DNA of 37,320 nt from a virus. The notes under the pieces were generated by a model, which made no database searches, was not told the DNA's origin, and saw nothing but the letters and a program-made list of their open reading frames with translations. Shown here in pieces: positions 21,031 through 29,033 of this stretch (its first letter is position 1; the number at the start of each line of letters is the position of its first letter). A program made the position numbers and the translations under genes. The stretch covers positions 1-37,320 of IMG/VR virus record IMGVR_UViG_3300037193_001295. The stretch is one strand, 5' to 3'.

Positions 21031-21210
21031 TCAGAGACCGACTCCGCCGCGGACCAGGTGAATGACCGCGACGATGGCGCAGACGACGGCGCCGATCCAC
21101 GCGATGATCGCGACGAGTTGGTCGCCCGGGCTGGGGATGTACGGGGCGAGCAGCACGGCGATCAGCACGCACACGACGGCGGCGATGAGCAGAGAGATCC
21201 AGCGCGGCAT
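21031..21210 (-). CDS. Small two-pass membrane protein (59 aa)
   Basis: ATG at 21210 with GGAGG six bases upstream. Two hydrophobic helices (WISLLIAAVVCVLIAVLLAP and LVAIIAWIGAVVCAIVAVIH) leave almost no soluble part. Membrane proteins are unusual between major tail protein and chaperone genes. The preceding terminator-like hairpin (21238-21281) implies lower expression than the tail protein. Role unknown. Confidence 0.65.
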   Translation of the reverse strand: MPRWISLLIAAVVCVLIAVLLAPYIPSPGDQLVAIIAWIGAVVCAIVAVIHLVRGGVGL

Positions 21211-21237
21211 CGGGGGCCTCCGGTGAGAGGGTGGGTC

Positions 21238-21281
21238 GGGGACCGGCGGGAGGCTCACCCGAAAAGCGCCCGCCGGTCCCC
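21238..21281 (-). terminator. Strong hairpin after the major tail protein gene
   Basis: GGGGACCGGCGGG (21238-21250) pairs perfectly over 13 bp with 21269-21281; the loop is 18 nt. A second small hairpin, CCGGTC/GACCGG at 21280-21295, directly follows the stop codon and competes with it. No T-run follows. Position after the abundant tail-tube gene fits a partial terminator or a 3' stabiliser. Confidence 0.7.
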
Positions 21282-21295
21282 GGTCTCGGGACCGG

Positions 21296-21877
21296 TCACG
21301 GGACGACGACCGGCGGCGCCCATCCCTCCTTGAACAGGCGCTTGATCGACACGCCGTCGGAGCCCGGGTAGGCGGTGATCGTCATCTCGTAGGCGATCAG
21401 CTCGTCGGACTTGTAGACGACGTCGCCTCGCTCGGTGACCTCGGCGAGGGGGCAGATCGCGCGGCGGTGGTAGTTGCCGTCGATCACGTCGAAGCCGAAG
21501 GCGCGGAGCTGCCGGTTCGGCTTCCCCTCCTCGTTGAACGAGACGATCGCGTCGGCCCCGGTGCCGGAGGTGGTGACGTCCTCCTCGTCCACGCGGTAGT
21601 AGAGGCTGACCGTCTGCCAGTTGCTCTCCCAGAACGTCGCCTGGAAGGTGCGGACCGAACGCGTCACCTCGATCCGGATCGGCTGGTTCGACTGCCACGG
21701 CGTGAACTCCTCGGAGTCCTCGTCGAGGGACTCGGTGAGTCCGTCGTCGGAGATGTAGCCGCAGTCGAGCCAGCCTTCGTCCCAGGCTGCGAGATCGACG
21801 GGTGCAACGGTGCCGGTCGGGGCGGTCATCACCATGCCGGTGACCCCGAGCCGGGCGAGGGTGGCGTTCAGTGCCAT
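21296..21877 (-). CDS. Major tail protein
   Basis: 193 residues, the tail-tube subunit. The pattern (LAAWDEGWLDCGYISDDGLT, QPIRIEVTRSVRTFQATF, YRVDEEDVTTSGTG) is that of actinophage and Siphoviridae tube proteins, with an acidic start and strong beta content. GGAGGAG lies eight bases before the ATG, and a strong hairpin follows the stop, both fitting high expression. It lies between the tail terminator and the chaperones as expected. Confidence 0.88.
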   Translation of the reverse strand: MALNATLARLGVTGMVMTAPTGTVAPVDLAAWDEGWLDCGYISDDGLTESLDEDSEEFTPWQSNQPIRIEVTRSVRTFQATFWESNWQTVSLYYRVDEEDVTTSGTGADAIVSFNEEGKPNRQLRAFGFDVIDGNYHRRAICPLAEVTERGDVVYKSDELIAYEMTITAYPGSDGVSIKRLFKEGWAPPVVVP

Positions 21878-21908
21878 GAAGGTGCTCCTCCGCTGGGCAT
21901 GGGAACGG

Positions 21909-21929
21909 CCCGCCGTGGGGTTCGGCGGG
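21909..21929. terminator. Hairpin between tail terminator and major tail genes
   Basis: CCCGCCG/CGGCGGG form a perfect 7-bp stem with a 7-nt loop and are followed by TTTGCTT on the plus strand. For the leftward transcript no T-run follows, so it may be an RNA processing or attenuation element before the highly expressed tail-tube gene. Confidence 0.35.
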
Positions 21930-21956
21930 TTTGCTTGGGCTCGGGTGAGGGGTGGA

Positions 21957-22355
21957 TCAGGCGGGACGCACGGTCAGGACGAACGTGCACCCGAAGTGGT
22001 AGAGCTCCGGGTTGAACTCCGGGCGCCAGGACGGGCCGACTTCCTCGGCCACGCTGGTGACCAGGCCGCCCGCCCCCGCGTAGCCCTTCGCGGCGGGCAT
22101 CGCCGCAGCGACCTCCCGGCAGAGCTGCGAGGCGTCCGCGCGTGAGCGTGCGTACGCGTCGATGTCCAGGCGGGGGCCGTCGAGCACGAGCGGTCGCACC
22201 TGCGCGCCGCCGATGCGGGAGACGCGCAGGAGCGGGACGTCGGACTCGAACCCGACGTACAGCTCGGCGACGACGGTGGCGGCCGGAAACGCCTCGGCGA
22301 GGTAGCCGATCAGTAGCTCCTCGCTGTCCGGCATCAGGACCGCCGGAATGGTCAC
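21957..22355 (-). CDS. Tail terminator / tail completion protein
   Basis: 132 residues. Start GTG at 22355 overlaps the upstream stop (GTGA) and has GAAGG seven bases upstream. The sequence (LIGYLAEAFPAATVVAEL, LLRVSRIGG, RLDIDAYARSRADASQLCRE) follows the tail-terminator pattern: N-terminal helix, beta sheet with an L-x-V-x-R-x-G strand and D-x-x-x-x-A preceding a helix. Such proteins cap the tail tube on the head side. Its place directly before the major tail gene supports this. Confidence 0.75.
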   Translation of the reverse strand: MTIPAVLMPDSEELLIGYLAEAFPAATVVAELYVGFESDVPLLRVSRIGGAQVRPLVLDGPRLDIDAYARSRADASQLCREVAAAMPAAKGYAGAGGLVTSVAEEVGPSWRPEFNPELYHFGCTFVLTVRPA

Positions 22356-22597
22356 TTCGCGGCCTTCTCCGATGCCGCGGAGGCGGTCACGTCAGCGGCG
22401 ATGACCTGCGGGCCGGGCGGGGTGGTGGTCGGGCCGGCAGGCTTGCGCAGCGCCTCGGCGTCCTTGCCGGTACCGGCCGGCGCGGCGCGGCCCTCGGAGA
22501 TCAGGATGCGCGCCTCCTGCTCGGTGACCTCGATCGTCTTGCCGATCCGGGAGTTGTCCCGGTCGAACGCGATGACGACCTTGACCTTGTTCGCCAT
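22352..22597 (-). CDS. Small structural-region protein (81 aa)
   Basis: The first 40 residues form a small alpha/beta domain (KVKVVIAFDRDNSRIGKTIE then EQEARILISEGRA), followed by a Pro/Ala/Thr-rich, probably disordered tail. Proteins like this are often found among connector genes of actinophages without known role. ATG with GGGGA eight bases upstream; the stop overlaps the tail-terminator GTG. Confidence 0.65.
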   Translation of the reverse strand: MANKVKVVIAFDRDNSRIGKTIEVTEQEARILISEGRAAPAGTGKDAEALRKPAGPTTTPPGPQVIAADVTASAASEKAAK

Positions 22598-22600
22598 GTG

Positions 22601-22882
22601 TCAGTTCCCCTGTTCTGCGGCGCGGCCGAGGACGCGCCTGCGGGCGGTCTTGGACGTGCCGAACTCGGCGTCGACGGCGGTCGACTCGATCCGGCTGTAT
22701 GGGCGGCCGGTCGGGCGGGTGCCGGACGAGGTGGTCACGTCGGCGTTCACGCCCTCGTTGCTGTTGATCGCGCGCGCCGCGCGGGCGATGCGCTCGGCCT
22801 GGTCGCGCAGGGCGTTGCGGACGCCCTGCTGGCGCATCGCGTCGCCGATGGCGCCGAAGTCGAGGGTCATGCGGGTGGGCAT
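22601..22882 (-). CDS. HK97 gp10-like tail-connector protein
   Basis: 93 residues starting at an ATG with AGGAGG five bases upstream. The segment LRDQAERIARAARAI followed by RPTGRPYSRI and a basic end (KTARRRVLGRAAEQ) follows the HK97 gp10 pattern (helix, then a short G-R-P-Y loop and beta hairpin). These proteins join head and tail. It lies between head closure and tail terminator genes, as usual. Confidence 0.72.
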   Translation of the reverse strand: MPTRMTLDFGAIGDAMRQQGVRNALRDQAERIARAARAINSNEGVNADVTTSSGTRPTGRPYSRIESTAVDAEFGTSKTARRRVLGRAAEQGN

Positions 22883-22892
22883 GGGGGCCTCC

Positions 22893-23243
22893 TCAGCCGG
22901 TGACGCGTTGGAGAGCGACCTCGACGTGGTGCACGGCGACCCGGCCGAACGGGTCCGGGTGCCGGGCGATCTCGCCCACGACCTCGCAGGCCGTGCCGTC
23001 GGCCAGCTCGATCCGGTCGGTGGGCAGGATGTCCAGGTCGACTCCGGGGCGGGACTGGAGCGTCCAGCCGGTCGTGATGCGGTCGCGCTCGCCGGGGCTG
23101 TGGTCCTCGGCGCGGGCCGCGGGTTGCACGGAGACGTCGGAGAACGTGGTGCGGGTGGCCTGCGACCAGTCCCGCACGCGGTTGCGGTACCGGTCGATCG
23201 TCTCGGGTGCGCGTACGCGGGTGACCGACTGGTGGAAGAACAC
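22893..23243 (-). CDS. Head-tail stopper / head closure protein
   Basis: GTG at 23243 follows the upstream stop by one base with GGAG upstream. 116 residues, beta-rich, with VDLDILPTDRIELADGTACE and EVVGEIARHPDPFG, a layout as in small head-closure proteins (a beta barrel of about 110 residues ending with W/F-x-x-H-x-E). Position after the adaptor fits. Earlier starts were rejected since they read through the adaptor gene. Confidence 0.68.
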   Translation of the reverse strand: MFFHQSVTRVRAPETIDRYRNRVRDWSQATRTTFSDVSVQPAARAEDHSPGERDRITTGWTLQSRPGVDLDILPTDRIELADGTACEVVGEIARHPDPFGRVAVHHVEVALQRVTG

Positions 23244-23244
23244 C

Positions 23245-23766
23245 TCAGGCTCCGAAGATCCGGTACCGGTCGAGGATCGCTTCCTCGACGGTGGCGAGCC
23301 CCGGGGCGGCCTCGCTGTTGAACGTGACCGTCTGGGCGCCCACGGACCACGACGCCACCCCAGCGGGCACAGACAGCCGCCCAGCAAGGCCACAGACGAC
23401 CGCGGCCAGCTCCGGTGGTGTCTCTACATACCCGCCGCTGTAGACCACGCGTACGGCCCGCAGAGCGGCTGGCCAGCCTGCGCGGCGGAACAGCACCCCG
23501 GAGGCCGACCACTCGTAGTCGGTGACCAGGGAGCCCCCCGCCTCCACCTCGTGTACGTCGGTGAGGTGGAGGCAGGGGACCGTGACCACGCGCCCGCCGT
23601 CGCAGTCGACCTTGACTTCGGCGTGGTCCTCGTAGGAGATCGCCCACCCGCAGTAGGAGCGAACCTGCCCGCTGGCAGCGCGCAGCGCCGAGCGTGCGGC
23701 GTGCTCGTCCACCCAGGCAGCGCCCGTCAGGCGGCGCAGCTCGTCGACCTCGGCGAGTGGGTCCAC
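23245..23766 (-). CDS. Head-tail adaptor (gp6-like)
   Basis: 173 residues, GTG start. The helical opening (DELRRLTGAAWVDEHAARSALRAAS) followed by VRSYCGW is characteristic of gp6-like adaptors that bind under the portal. The middle is beta-rich and the end again helical. It lies between capsid-region and stopper genes. Confidence 0.75.
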   Translation of the reverse strand: MDPLAEVDELRRLTGAAWVDEHAARSALRAASGQVRSYCGWAISYEDHAEVKVDCDGGRVVTVPCLHLTDVHEVEAGGSLVTDYEWSASGVLFRRAGWPAALRAVRVVYSGGYVETPPELAAVVCGLAGRLSVPAGVASWSVGAQTVTFNSEAAPGLATVEEAILDRYRIFGA

Positions 23767-23770
23767 GGCC

Positions 23771-24070
23771 CTACTTGTTCTCGGTGGTCCGGGCGCGGGT
23801 CGACGTCGAGCGGGTCTTCGTCTCGGCGGCGCTGTCCCCCTCGACCGGCACGGCGTCCGGATAGAGGTTCTTCGCGTCCTCGTCCGAGAGCTTCATGGTG
23901 GTCTCCATGCCACCCTGTCGGACCCTGTACTCGCGCAGCTCTCCCATGGGTGTCTCCTCCTTCACTTCGCGCGCGTCTACAGCGGGGGTGGTGGTGCTCG
24001 GGCCGCAGCTCGCGTGCGCGGCTCCGCACACCCGGCAGCGACGCCCGAGCACCCCACTCGTGACCAACAT
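23771..24070 (-). CDS. Small protein with CxxC motif in capsid region (99 aa)
   Basis: Start at ATG 24070, which overlaps the upstream stop (TGATG). The first 25 residues contain RRCRVCGAAHASCG, possibly a zinc site; the remainder (MGELREYRVRQGGMETTMKL) is a common actinophage segment in this position and could start separately at ATG 23947, which has AGGAGG eight bases upstream. Both starts may be used. The C-terminus is Thr/Arg/Glu-rich. Possibly a connector accessory. Confidence 0.62.
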   Translation of the reverse strand: MLVTSGVLGRRCRVCGAAHASCGPSTTTPAVDAREVKEETPMGELREYRVRQGGMETTMKLSDEDAKNLYPDAVPVEGDSAAETKTRSTSTRARTTENK

Positions 24071-24237
24071 CAGGCGCCGTTCAGCGCCGTCGCGATCTCG
24101 CGTGCCTTGGTGAGGGAGACCGCACTGGCCACGACGAGGTAGAAGACCTGGCCTCCCGAGTCCTCGCTGCGCATCGCCACGAGGTACTCATCGGGTCCGT
24201 CTCCCAGCGTGTCCTGAACCACCAGGTATTCGTCCAT
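24070..24237 (-). CDS. Small hypothetical protein (55 aa)
   Basis: ATG three bases after the major capsid stop (TGATCCATG) and stop overlapping the next start (TGATG), with good codon use. The 55 residues form a compact alpha/beta pattern (EYLVVQDTLGDG, GGQVFYLVVASAVSLTKARE). A length and pattern typical of a small folded domain; no family recognised. It may be translated by ribosomes coming from the abundant capsid gene. Confidence 0.65.
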   Translation of the reverse strand: MDEYLVVQDTLGDGPDEYLVAMRSEDSGGQVFYLVVASAVSLTKAREIATALNGA

Positions 24238-24240
24238 GGA

Positions 24241-25635
24241 TCAGACGCCGGTGGTGACGTCGACCTCGACGAAGGCGTTCGGCTGGACGATGCCGAAGGC
24301 CGCCCTCATCTCGGCGAGGATCGCGACCAGGTTCCTCACGAAGAAGTCGGCGTGAGAGTCGGTCACGGTGATCGACGCCTGCTCGCGATCCCACAGGATC
24401 GCCTTCCGCCAGTCACCCACGACGGCCGTGCCCTGCGGGATGCCCTCCAGCTCGACGACCGGCAGGCCCCAGAGCATCGGGGTCGGGCCGTTCGCGCCGA
24501 AGGGGCCGTTGCCGTAGAAGCGGCCGTCGTTGTCGCTGATCTCGTCGAGGGTCTCGACGTCCAGCGGGTTCATCACGTAGGCGTTGGCGACGGCCCGACC
24601 GGCGAGGCGGACCTTCGTCTTCGCGCGGCGCAGCGCGAGCAGCCGACCGAAGCCCTCGGGCTTGCCGGTGGGGTCGGCGACGGCGGCCTGCGTCTGGGTG
24701 CCGCTCGTGTTGAGGATGCCGGTGAAGTTCTCGCCGGTGCCGTCGCCGGAGACCATCTGGTCCTCCAGCTCCTCCTCCAAGCCGTAGAGGAGGAAGGCAT
24801 CGATGAGGGTCCGGACCTGCGCGGCGTCCGAGAGCGCGCGCTTGGTCGCCGGGATCCAGTGCGCGATGGTCCGCACGACCGCGGTCGCGCGCGTGGTGCT
24901 GAACCCGGACTCCGGCTTGTACCCGCCACCGGCGGCGTTCTCCAGGGCGCCCGTGGTCGTGTTCGCCGTAGGTCCGGCCGTGGTGGTTGCCTCGGCGACC
25001 GGCGCGGCGTTGTTCGTGACCGACAGGAGCTTCGGGTATTCGATCGTGTCCGAAGTGGTCTGGCCGTTGGTCACGACCTGCCGCAGCCCGAGCGGGCGGG
25101 TCAGCTCGTCCAGACCGTTCTGGAGCCCGAGCTGCTGAGGCAGGATCAGGTTCCCTGCGCTGGCGTCCTCGGTGCCGGTGACGAGCGCCTTCTGACCGCG
25201 GCGGCCGAAGGTCTTGAACCCGACCGGCGCGGACTGGACGCGCATCTTCTCGCCGAACTGCCCGTTCGGTGCGGACTTGAGCAGCCCGGAGTACGCGCCA
25301 GACTCGACGAAGTGGTCGCCGAGGGACTTCGCGCCGCCGGTGGGGTCGATCAGGCCGCCGTGGCGGACCTGGTCCTCGCGCTCGCGGCGCTCCTTCTCCC
25401 CGTCGATCAGGCCGATGCCGTCGCCCAGGTCGGCGATGGCCTGGCGCATCTGCTTGTCGGCCTTGGCCTTGTCCAGCTCGGCCTTCGTGTCCTTGGCCTT
25501 GCCGAACAGTTCGGTCACCTGCACGCGCTCGGCGTCGGTGAGGTCGCGCTTCTCCTCTTCGGCCCGAGCCGCGATGGCCTCGGCCCCCTTGAGGTGCGTC
25601 TTGAACTCGTCTACGAGACGAGCAATGCGGTCCAT
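24241..25635 (-). CDS. Major capsid protein, HK97 fold
   Basis: 464 residues. Residues 1-85 are a charged coiled coil (delta domain/scaffold) removed by the protease in HK97-type phages. The shell domain follows (DASAGNLILPQQLGLQNGLD, YPKLLSVTNNAAPVAEAT, ATKRALSDAAQVRTLID, NPLDVETLDEISDNDGRFY, GLPVVELEGIPQGTAVVGDW) and matches the HK97 capsid family. Start ATG at 25635 has AAGGAG ten bases upstream; earlier codons in frame have no such site. Confidence 0.92.
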   Translation of the reverse strand: MDRIARLVDEFKTHLKGAEAIAARAEEEKRDLTDAERVQVTELFGKAKDTKAELDKAKADKQMRQAIADLGDGIGLIDGEKERREREDQVRHGGLIDPTGGAKSLGDHFVESGAYSGLLKSAPNGQFGEKMRVQSAPVGFKTFGRRGQKALVTGTEDASAGNLILPQQLGLQNGLDELTRPLGLRQVVTNGQTTSDTIEYPKLLSVTNNAAPVAEATTTAGPTANTTTGALENAAGGGYKPESGFSTTRATAVVRTIAHWIPATKRALSDAAQVRTLIDAFLLYGLEEELEDQMVSGDGTGENFTGILNTSGTQTQAAVADPTGKPEGFGRLLALRRAKTKVRLAGRAVANAYVMNPLDVETLDEISDNDGRFYGNGPFGANGPTPMLWGLPVVELEGIPQGTAVVGDWRKAILWDREQASITVTDSHADFFVRNLVAILAEMRAAFGIVQPNAFVEVDVTTGV

Positions 25636-25663
25636 AGTGGACGCGCTCCTTCCGTGGGTTCGG

Positions 25664-26569
25664 TTACTCGATGTCGATCTCGGCGCCGAGGGCGCGGAGA
25701 TCGGCGAGCAGCCGGACGTCACTGGCGGAGCGGGACTCGGCGGGCCGGTCCGACTTGCCCCTGCCGGGGTCCTCGTCGGTGGCGGGCTGGTCTGGCTTGG
25801 CCTTGTCGTCGGTGCTCTCGCCCGCGGGTGCGGGCGGGTCTGTGGGACGGCTCTTGCCGTCGTCGTCGAGCGCGGCGAGAACGGACTGGATCGCCTTGCG
25901 CCCGGATTCGATCTGCGCGGCGGCGTCGCGCAGGGTGGTCTCGTTCTTCGCCGAGAGCACCCGGCCCGCCTTGGCGCTCAGGGCGGCCTCGACGGCGGCG
26001 CGGATGGTGGCGCCCTCGTCGGGGCTGTGCTTGCCGTGGATGTCGATGCGCAGGTCCCGACCGCCCGCCTTCACGGCGAGGAGTTCGGTCTCCTGGTTGA
26101 CGCCCACGAGGCAGGGGCCGACCTCGTAGAGCTTGAGCTTTCGCAGCTCGTAGTAGCCCTCGTCGTGGCCGTCGTCGTCGGCCTTCTCGATGTATCCGCC
26201 TTCCTGCACGTCGAAGGCGAACGAGAACTGTGTGACGCGCCGGCCCTTGAGCAGCCGGTAGACCTGGTTCGCCTTCGCCTGGTCCAGGTCGAGGCGGGCT
26301 TTGACCCAGAGCCCCTCGTCGCGTTCCTCGGCCTGCTCGACGAACCCGATGTGCATGTCCGGGTCGAACGACATGTGCGACCAGATGACCGGGATCGGGT
26401 CGCCGCGGTCCTTCCATTCGGCGAGGGTGTCGGCGAACGCACCCTTGAGGATCTTGTCGCCGTAGGAGTCGAGGTCCCAGGTGGCGACGATGGCCTCGAA
26501 CACGCCGTCGTCGGTGCCGTCCTGCTCTCCCGCAGCCTTCACGGCAACGTTGCATGACTTGATTCGCAT
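25664..26569 (-). CDS. Prohead maturation protease, HK97 type (S78)
   Basis: 301 residues. The protease domain (residues 1-165) shows DLDSYGDKILKGAFADTL, VIWSHM with His65 and VTQFSFAF with Ser116, the His and Ser of the S78 catalytic site, and a final ELRKLKLYEVGPCLVG strand. The remaining 135 residues are a helix plus a long charged disordered tail, perhaps a scaffold. The usual length is about 200, so the tail is extended. It directly precedes the capsid gene. Confidence 0.9.
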   Translation of the reverse strand: MRIKSCNVAVKAAGEQDGTDDGVFEAIVATWDLDSYGDKILKGAFADTLAEWKDRGDPIPVIWSHMSFDPDMHIGFVEQAEERDEGLWVKARLDLDQAKANQVYRLLKGRRVTQFSFAFDVQEGGYIEKADDDGHDEGYYELRKLKLYEVGPCLVGVNQETELLAVKAGGRDLRIDIHGKHSPDEGATIRAAVEAALSAKAGRVLSAKNETTLRDAAAQIESGRKAIQSVLAALDDDGKSRPTDPPAPAGESTDDKAKPDQPATDEDPGRGKSDRPAESRSASDVRLLADLRALGAEIDIE

Positions 26570-26594
26570 TGTTTGTGCGCGCCTTCCTGTGGCT

Positions 26595-26694
26595 CCGCAT
26601 GCGAATGCGTGCGGAACGGTGTGAATGGCTGGCAGCGGGTGAGCGACTTTGTGCCGTCGTCCCCTGGCGATCTCCGTGGTGATGCCGCCAGGGG
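26595..26694 (-). repeat. Hairpins in portal-protease gap
   Basis: The 186-bp gap 26570-26755 has no gene. It holds a 20-nt hairpin at 26595-26614 (CCGCATGCG/TGCGTGCGG, two G-T pairs, AA loop) and a perfect 9-bp stem CCCCTGGCG/CGCCAGGGG at 26661-26669 and 26686-26694. A further G/C-rich palindromic run follows to about 26718. These may attenuate or process the portal mRNA before the protease gene. Confidence 0.5.
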
Positions 26695-26755
26695 CCGGCG
26701 GGTCCCGGGGCCCCTACTGCTTCCCGGATTCGGTCGGCTGTGCCGTCGCGGGGGT

Positions 26756-28720
26756 CTAGTCGGCGAACTCGATTTCGATGACGCAGCGACAGTTCGCGCG
26801 CTCGTCCTCGTCGAGATCGGAGTCGCCAGGCCACTTCGCCCCGTTGGAGAACCTCGCGTCGAGATCGACGGTCTCGCCGTTGAGGCGGGCGTGGCTGGTG
26901 CGGGGGTTGGTCGAGCGAACCCGCCAGGTCTTCGTGGACTTGCGCCCGGTCTGGCGGGCAACCTCGGTCGTGCCGAACGCGGCGATGCTCGTCGCGTGGC
27001 TACGGGCGAGCTGCGGGGCGCGCGCCGACACGTACGCGGCGAACAGATCCTTGACCGTCTGCACCAGGTCGTCGGACTCGTCGAGCACGTCGATCAGGCG
27101 CCGCTTCGTGGCCCCGTTGACCGCACCGGCGACGCGCTCGGCGTTCGCGGCAAGGAACGCCAGCGTCCGGTCCTCGTCGTACTCGCCCTCGTCGAGATCC
27201 AGCTCCACGAGCGCGGCGTGCGCGGCAGCGGCGGCGATCAAGGTGTTCAGGCCGTACAGGTCGGCGGCCAGCTCCCCGTTCCAGCGCTCGTCGTCGAACA
27301 ACTCATTGACGTCCTCGGCCTTGCCGCGCCGTCGAGCGGCCTTCGCCGCGCCGACCGCCGAGGCGAGCGCCTTGCCCTGGCGGGCGAAGAACGCGGCGAG
27401 CACCTTCTCCGAGCGGGCGACGTGGTCGTCTTCGGCGTCGGCCTTCAGCCGGGGGCCGTCCGCCTTCGTGCGGGGCCGCCGGCCGAACTCCGTGGTCGGC
27501 TCCTCCGGTACGGAGTCGGCCGGGGACGCCTGCCCGCCGACGACCACGTTCAGCGGCGTGACCAACTCGTCGCCGCCGTCGATCTGCGGCAGGTTCTGCC
27601 GTGCGCGAGCCTCGTTGCGGGTCATCCAGGGAGCGCCCACGCTGGAGGAGAGCTGCGCCGCCTGCTCCTCGAACGACCCGGCGAGCTTCGCCTGAAGGTT
27701 GAACTCCAGATACGTGCCCGCCGTGTTGTCGAACTCCGGCAGGAGCTGGAGCTCCAGCTCCTCGGTGAGCATCTCCAGCCACGGGCCCAGGCAGTCCGAG
27801 TAGAGCTGCTTGTGCTGCTCCTTGATGTTGGAGAACGTGGCGTGTTCGAGGATGCCGACCATCGGCAGCGGCACGTGATAGGCGGCGGCGACTTCCTCGC
27901 GGGTCAACTTGCGGGCGCCGAGGTACTCCGCCTGCTCGGGAGTGACGGACTCGGACTTGAAGGTCATCCCATCCTCGAGGATCGGGGTGCCCCCTGCGTT
28001 CGGGCCGTCGCCGACGTACTGGCCCTGCCAGTCGAGCTTGAACCGTCCCTTCGCGACGTCGGTCCACTTCGGCGCGTCGACCGGCCGCGAGATGTAGCCG
28101 CTCATCCTGGCGCCGTTGCGCCAGAGCTGTTCGCGGTACTGGTTGGCCTGCCACTCCTCCAACAGCGTGCGGCGCAGCGCCTCGATCGGCGAGCAGCCCG
28201 AGCGCGCGTTCTCCGGGTTGTACCCGTGGAACCAGACCACCTGATCCGCGGGCAGGACGCGCTTGCCCTTCCCGCCGCGCACCTCGAACCCGTCCGGCAC
28301 GAACGGGTTGTCGCCGGTCGGGTGCGTCTTGCGCGGGTCGAGCCGCACGAGCGCGCCCGGGGCGCCGTCCTCGCCGCGCACCTTCGCCCAGTACGCCACG
28401 TCGTAGATCCCGAGGTCGTTCACCAGCGTGTCGAACAGCCGAAAACGGGTGGTGAACGGGTTCGGGCGCCCGAGCAGCACGGCAAGGGGGCTGTCGGCGA
28501 GACGGCGCCGGTCGGTGTCGGAGACCCGCTGATAGTGGTGCACGGCGAGCTGGGCGATGTTGCGGGCGAGGAAGCTGACCACGGTGCGGACCTGGTGCTG
28601 GGTGCGCCAGATCGTGGCGTAGTCCTGCGCGGTGCCGTCGGAGAGCGTCAGCGCGAACGGGGCGGGCGCGACGGGTCGGTCGGTGGCGGCGAGCTGTCCT
28701 TCCGAGATCACGAACGCCAC
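26756..28720 (-). CDS. Portal protein fused to MuF-like minor head domain
   Basis: 654 residues, GTG start. Residues about 25-390 match HK97-type portals (WRTQHQVRTVVSFLARNIAQ, LLGRPNPFTTRFRLFDTLV, EEWQANQYREQLWRNGARMS, EEVAAAYHVPLPMVGILEHA). After a linker rich in Lys/Arg/Glu, residues about 440-654 are helical and end in TWRVRSTNPRTSHARLNGE and NCRCVIEIE, the signature of phage Mu gpF-like head proteins. In most phages these are two genes; here there is no stop between. The portal forms the DNA gate of the capsid, and MuF-like proteins are internal head proteins. Confidence 0.88.
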   Translation of the reverse strand: MAFVISEGQLAATDRPVAPAPFALTLSDGTAQDYATIWRTQHQVRTVVSFLARNIAQLAVHHYQRVSDTDRRRLADSPLAVLLGRPNPFTTRFRLFDTLVNDLGIYDVAYWAKVRGEDGAPGALVRLDPRKTHPTGDNPFVPDGFEVRGGKGKRVLPADQVVWFHGYNPENARSGCSPIEALRRTLLEEWQANQYREQLWRNGARMSGYISRPVDAPKWTDVAKGRFKLDWQGQYVGDGPNAGGTPILEDGMTFKSESVTPEQAEYLGARKLTREEVAAAYHVPLPMVGILEHATFSNIKEQHKQLYSDCLGPWLEMLTEELELQLLPEFDNTAGTYLEFNLQAKLAGSFEEQAAQLSSSVGAPWMTRNEARARQNLPQIDGGDELVTPLNVVVGGQASPADSVPEEPTTEFGRRPRTKADGPRLKADAEDDHVARSEKVLAAFFARQGKALASAVGAAKAARRRGKAEDVNELFDDERWNGELAADLYGLNTLIAAAAAHAALVELDLDEGEYDEDRTLAFLAANAERVAGAVNGATKRRLIDVLDESDDLVQTVKDLFAAYVSARAPQLARSHATSIAAFGTTEVARQTGRKSTKTWRVRSTNPRTSHARLNGETVDLDARFSNGAKWPGDSDLDEDERANCRCVIEIEFAD

Positions 28721-28723
28721 GGC

Positions 28724-29014
28724 TCAGCCCCCGAGCCTCTGAACGAGGAGCACCTGGTCGCGGTCCACGATCGCCTCTCCGTCCATGGCGTTCGGTCGCA
28801 CGTTGCCCGGCTCGTACAGCTCGGCATCGCGCAGCACGAGGTACCGGCCGCGTCGAGCCCACAGCACGCCGCGCACGGCCTGTCCGGTCTGGAGGTTCAC
28901 CACTACGCGGTCGCGGACGGCGAGCCTGCTCGTGCTCAGCCGCTCGACGGCGAGCCAGCAGGCGAACGCGACCGCGACGAGGACGACCGCGAGGAGGGCG
29001 ACAGACTCGATCAC
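28724..29014 (-). CDS. Membrane-anchored small protein (96 aa)
   Basis: GTG at 29014 with GGGAGG four bases upstream. One N-terminal hydrophobic helix (residues 3-24, ESVALLAVVLVAVAFACWLA), then a small beta domain (VVVNLQTGQAVRGVLWARRG, LVLRDAELY) with an SH3- or Sm-like strand order. Homologous-looking proteins lie between terminase and portal in other actinophages. Role unknown. Confidence 0.7.
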   Translation of the reverse strand: MIESVALLAVVLVAVAFACWLAVERLSTSRLAVRDRVVVNLQTGQAVRGVLWARRGRYLVLRDAELYEPGNVRPNAMDGEAIVDRDQVLLVQRLGG

Positions 29015-29033
29015 ACGACCTCCCGTCGTCTGG

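Noticed and set aside
24352-26100. Plus-strand frame of 582 codons opposite the capsid and protease genes
   Set aside because: Antisense to two well-recognised virion genes; composition bias explains the lack of stops.
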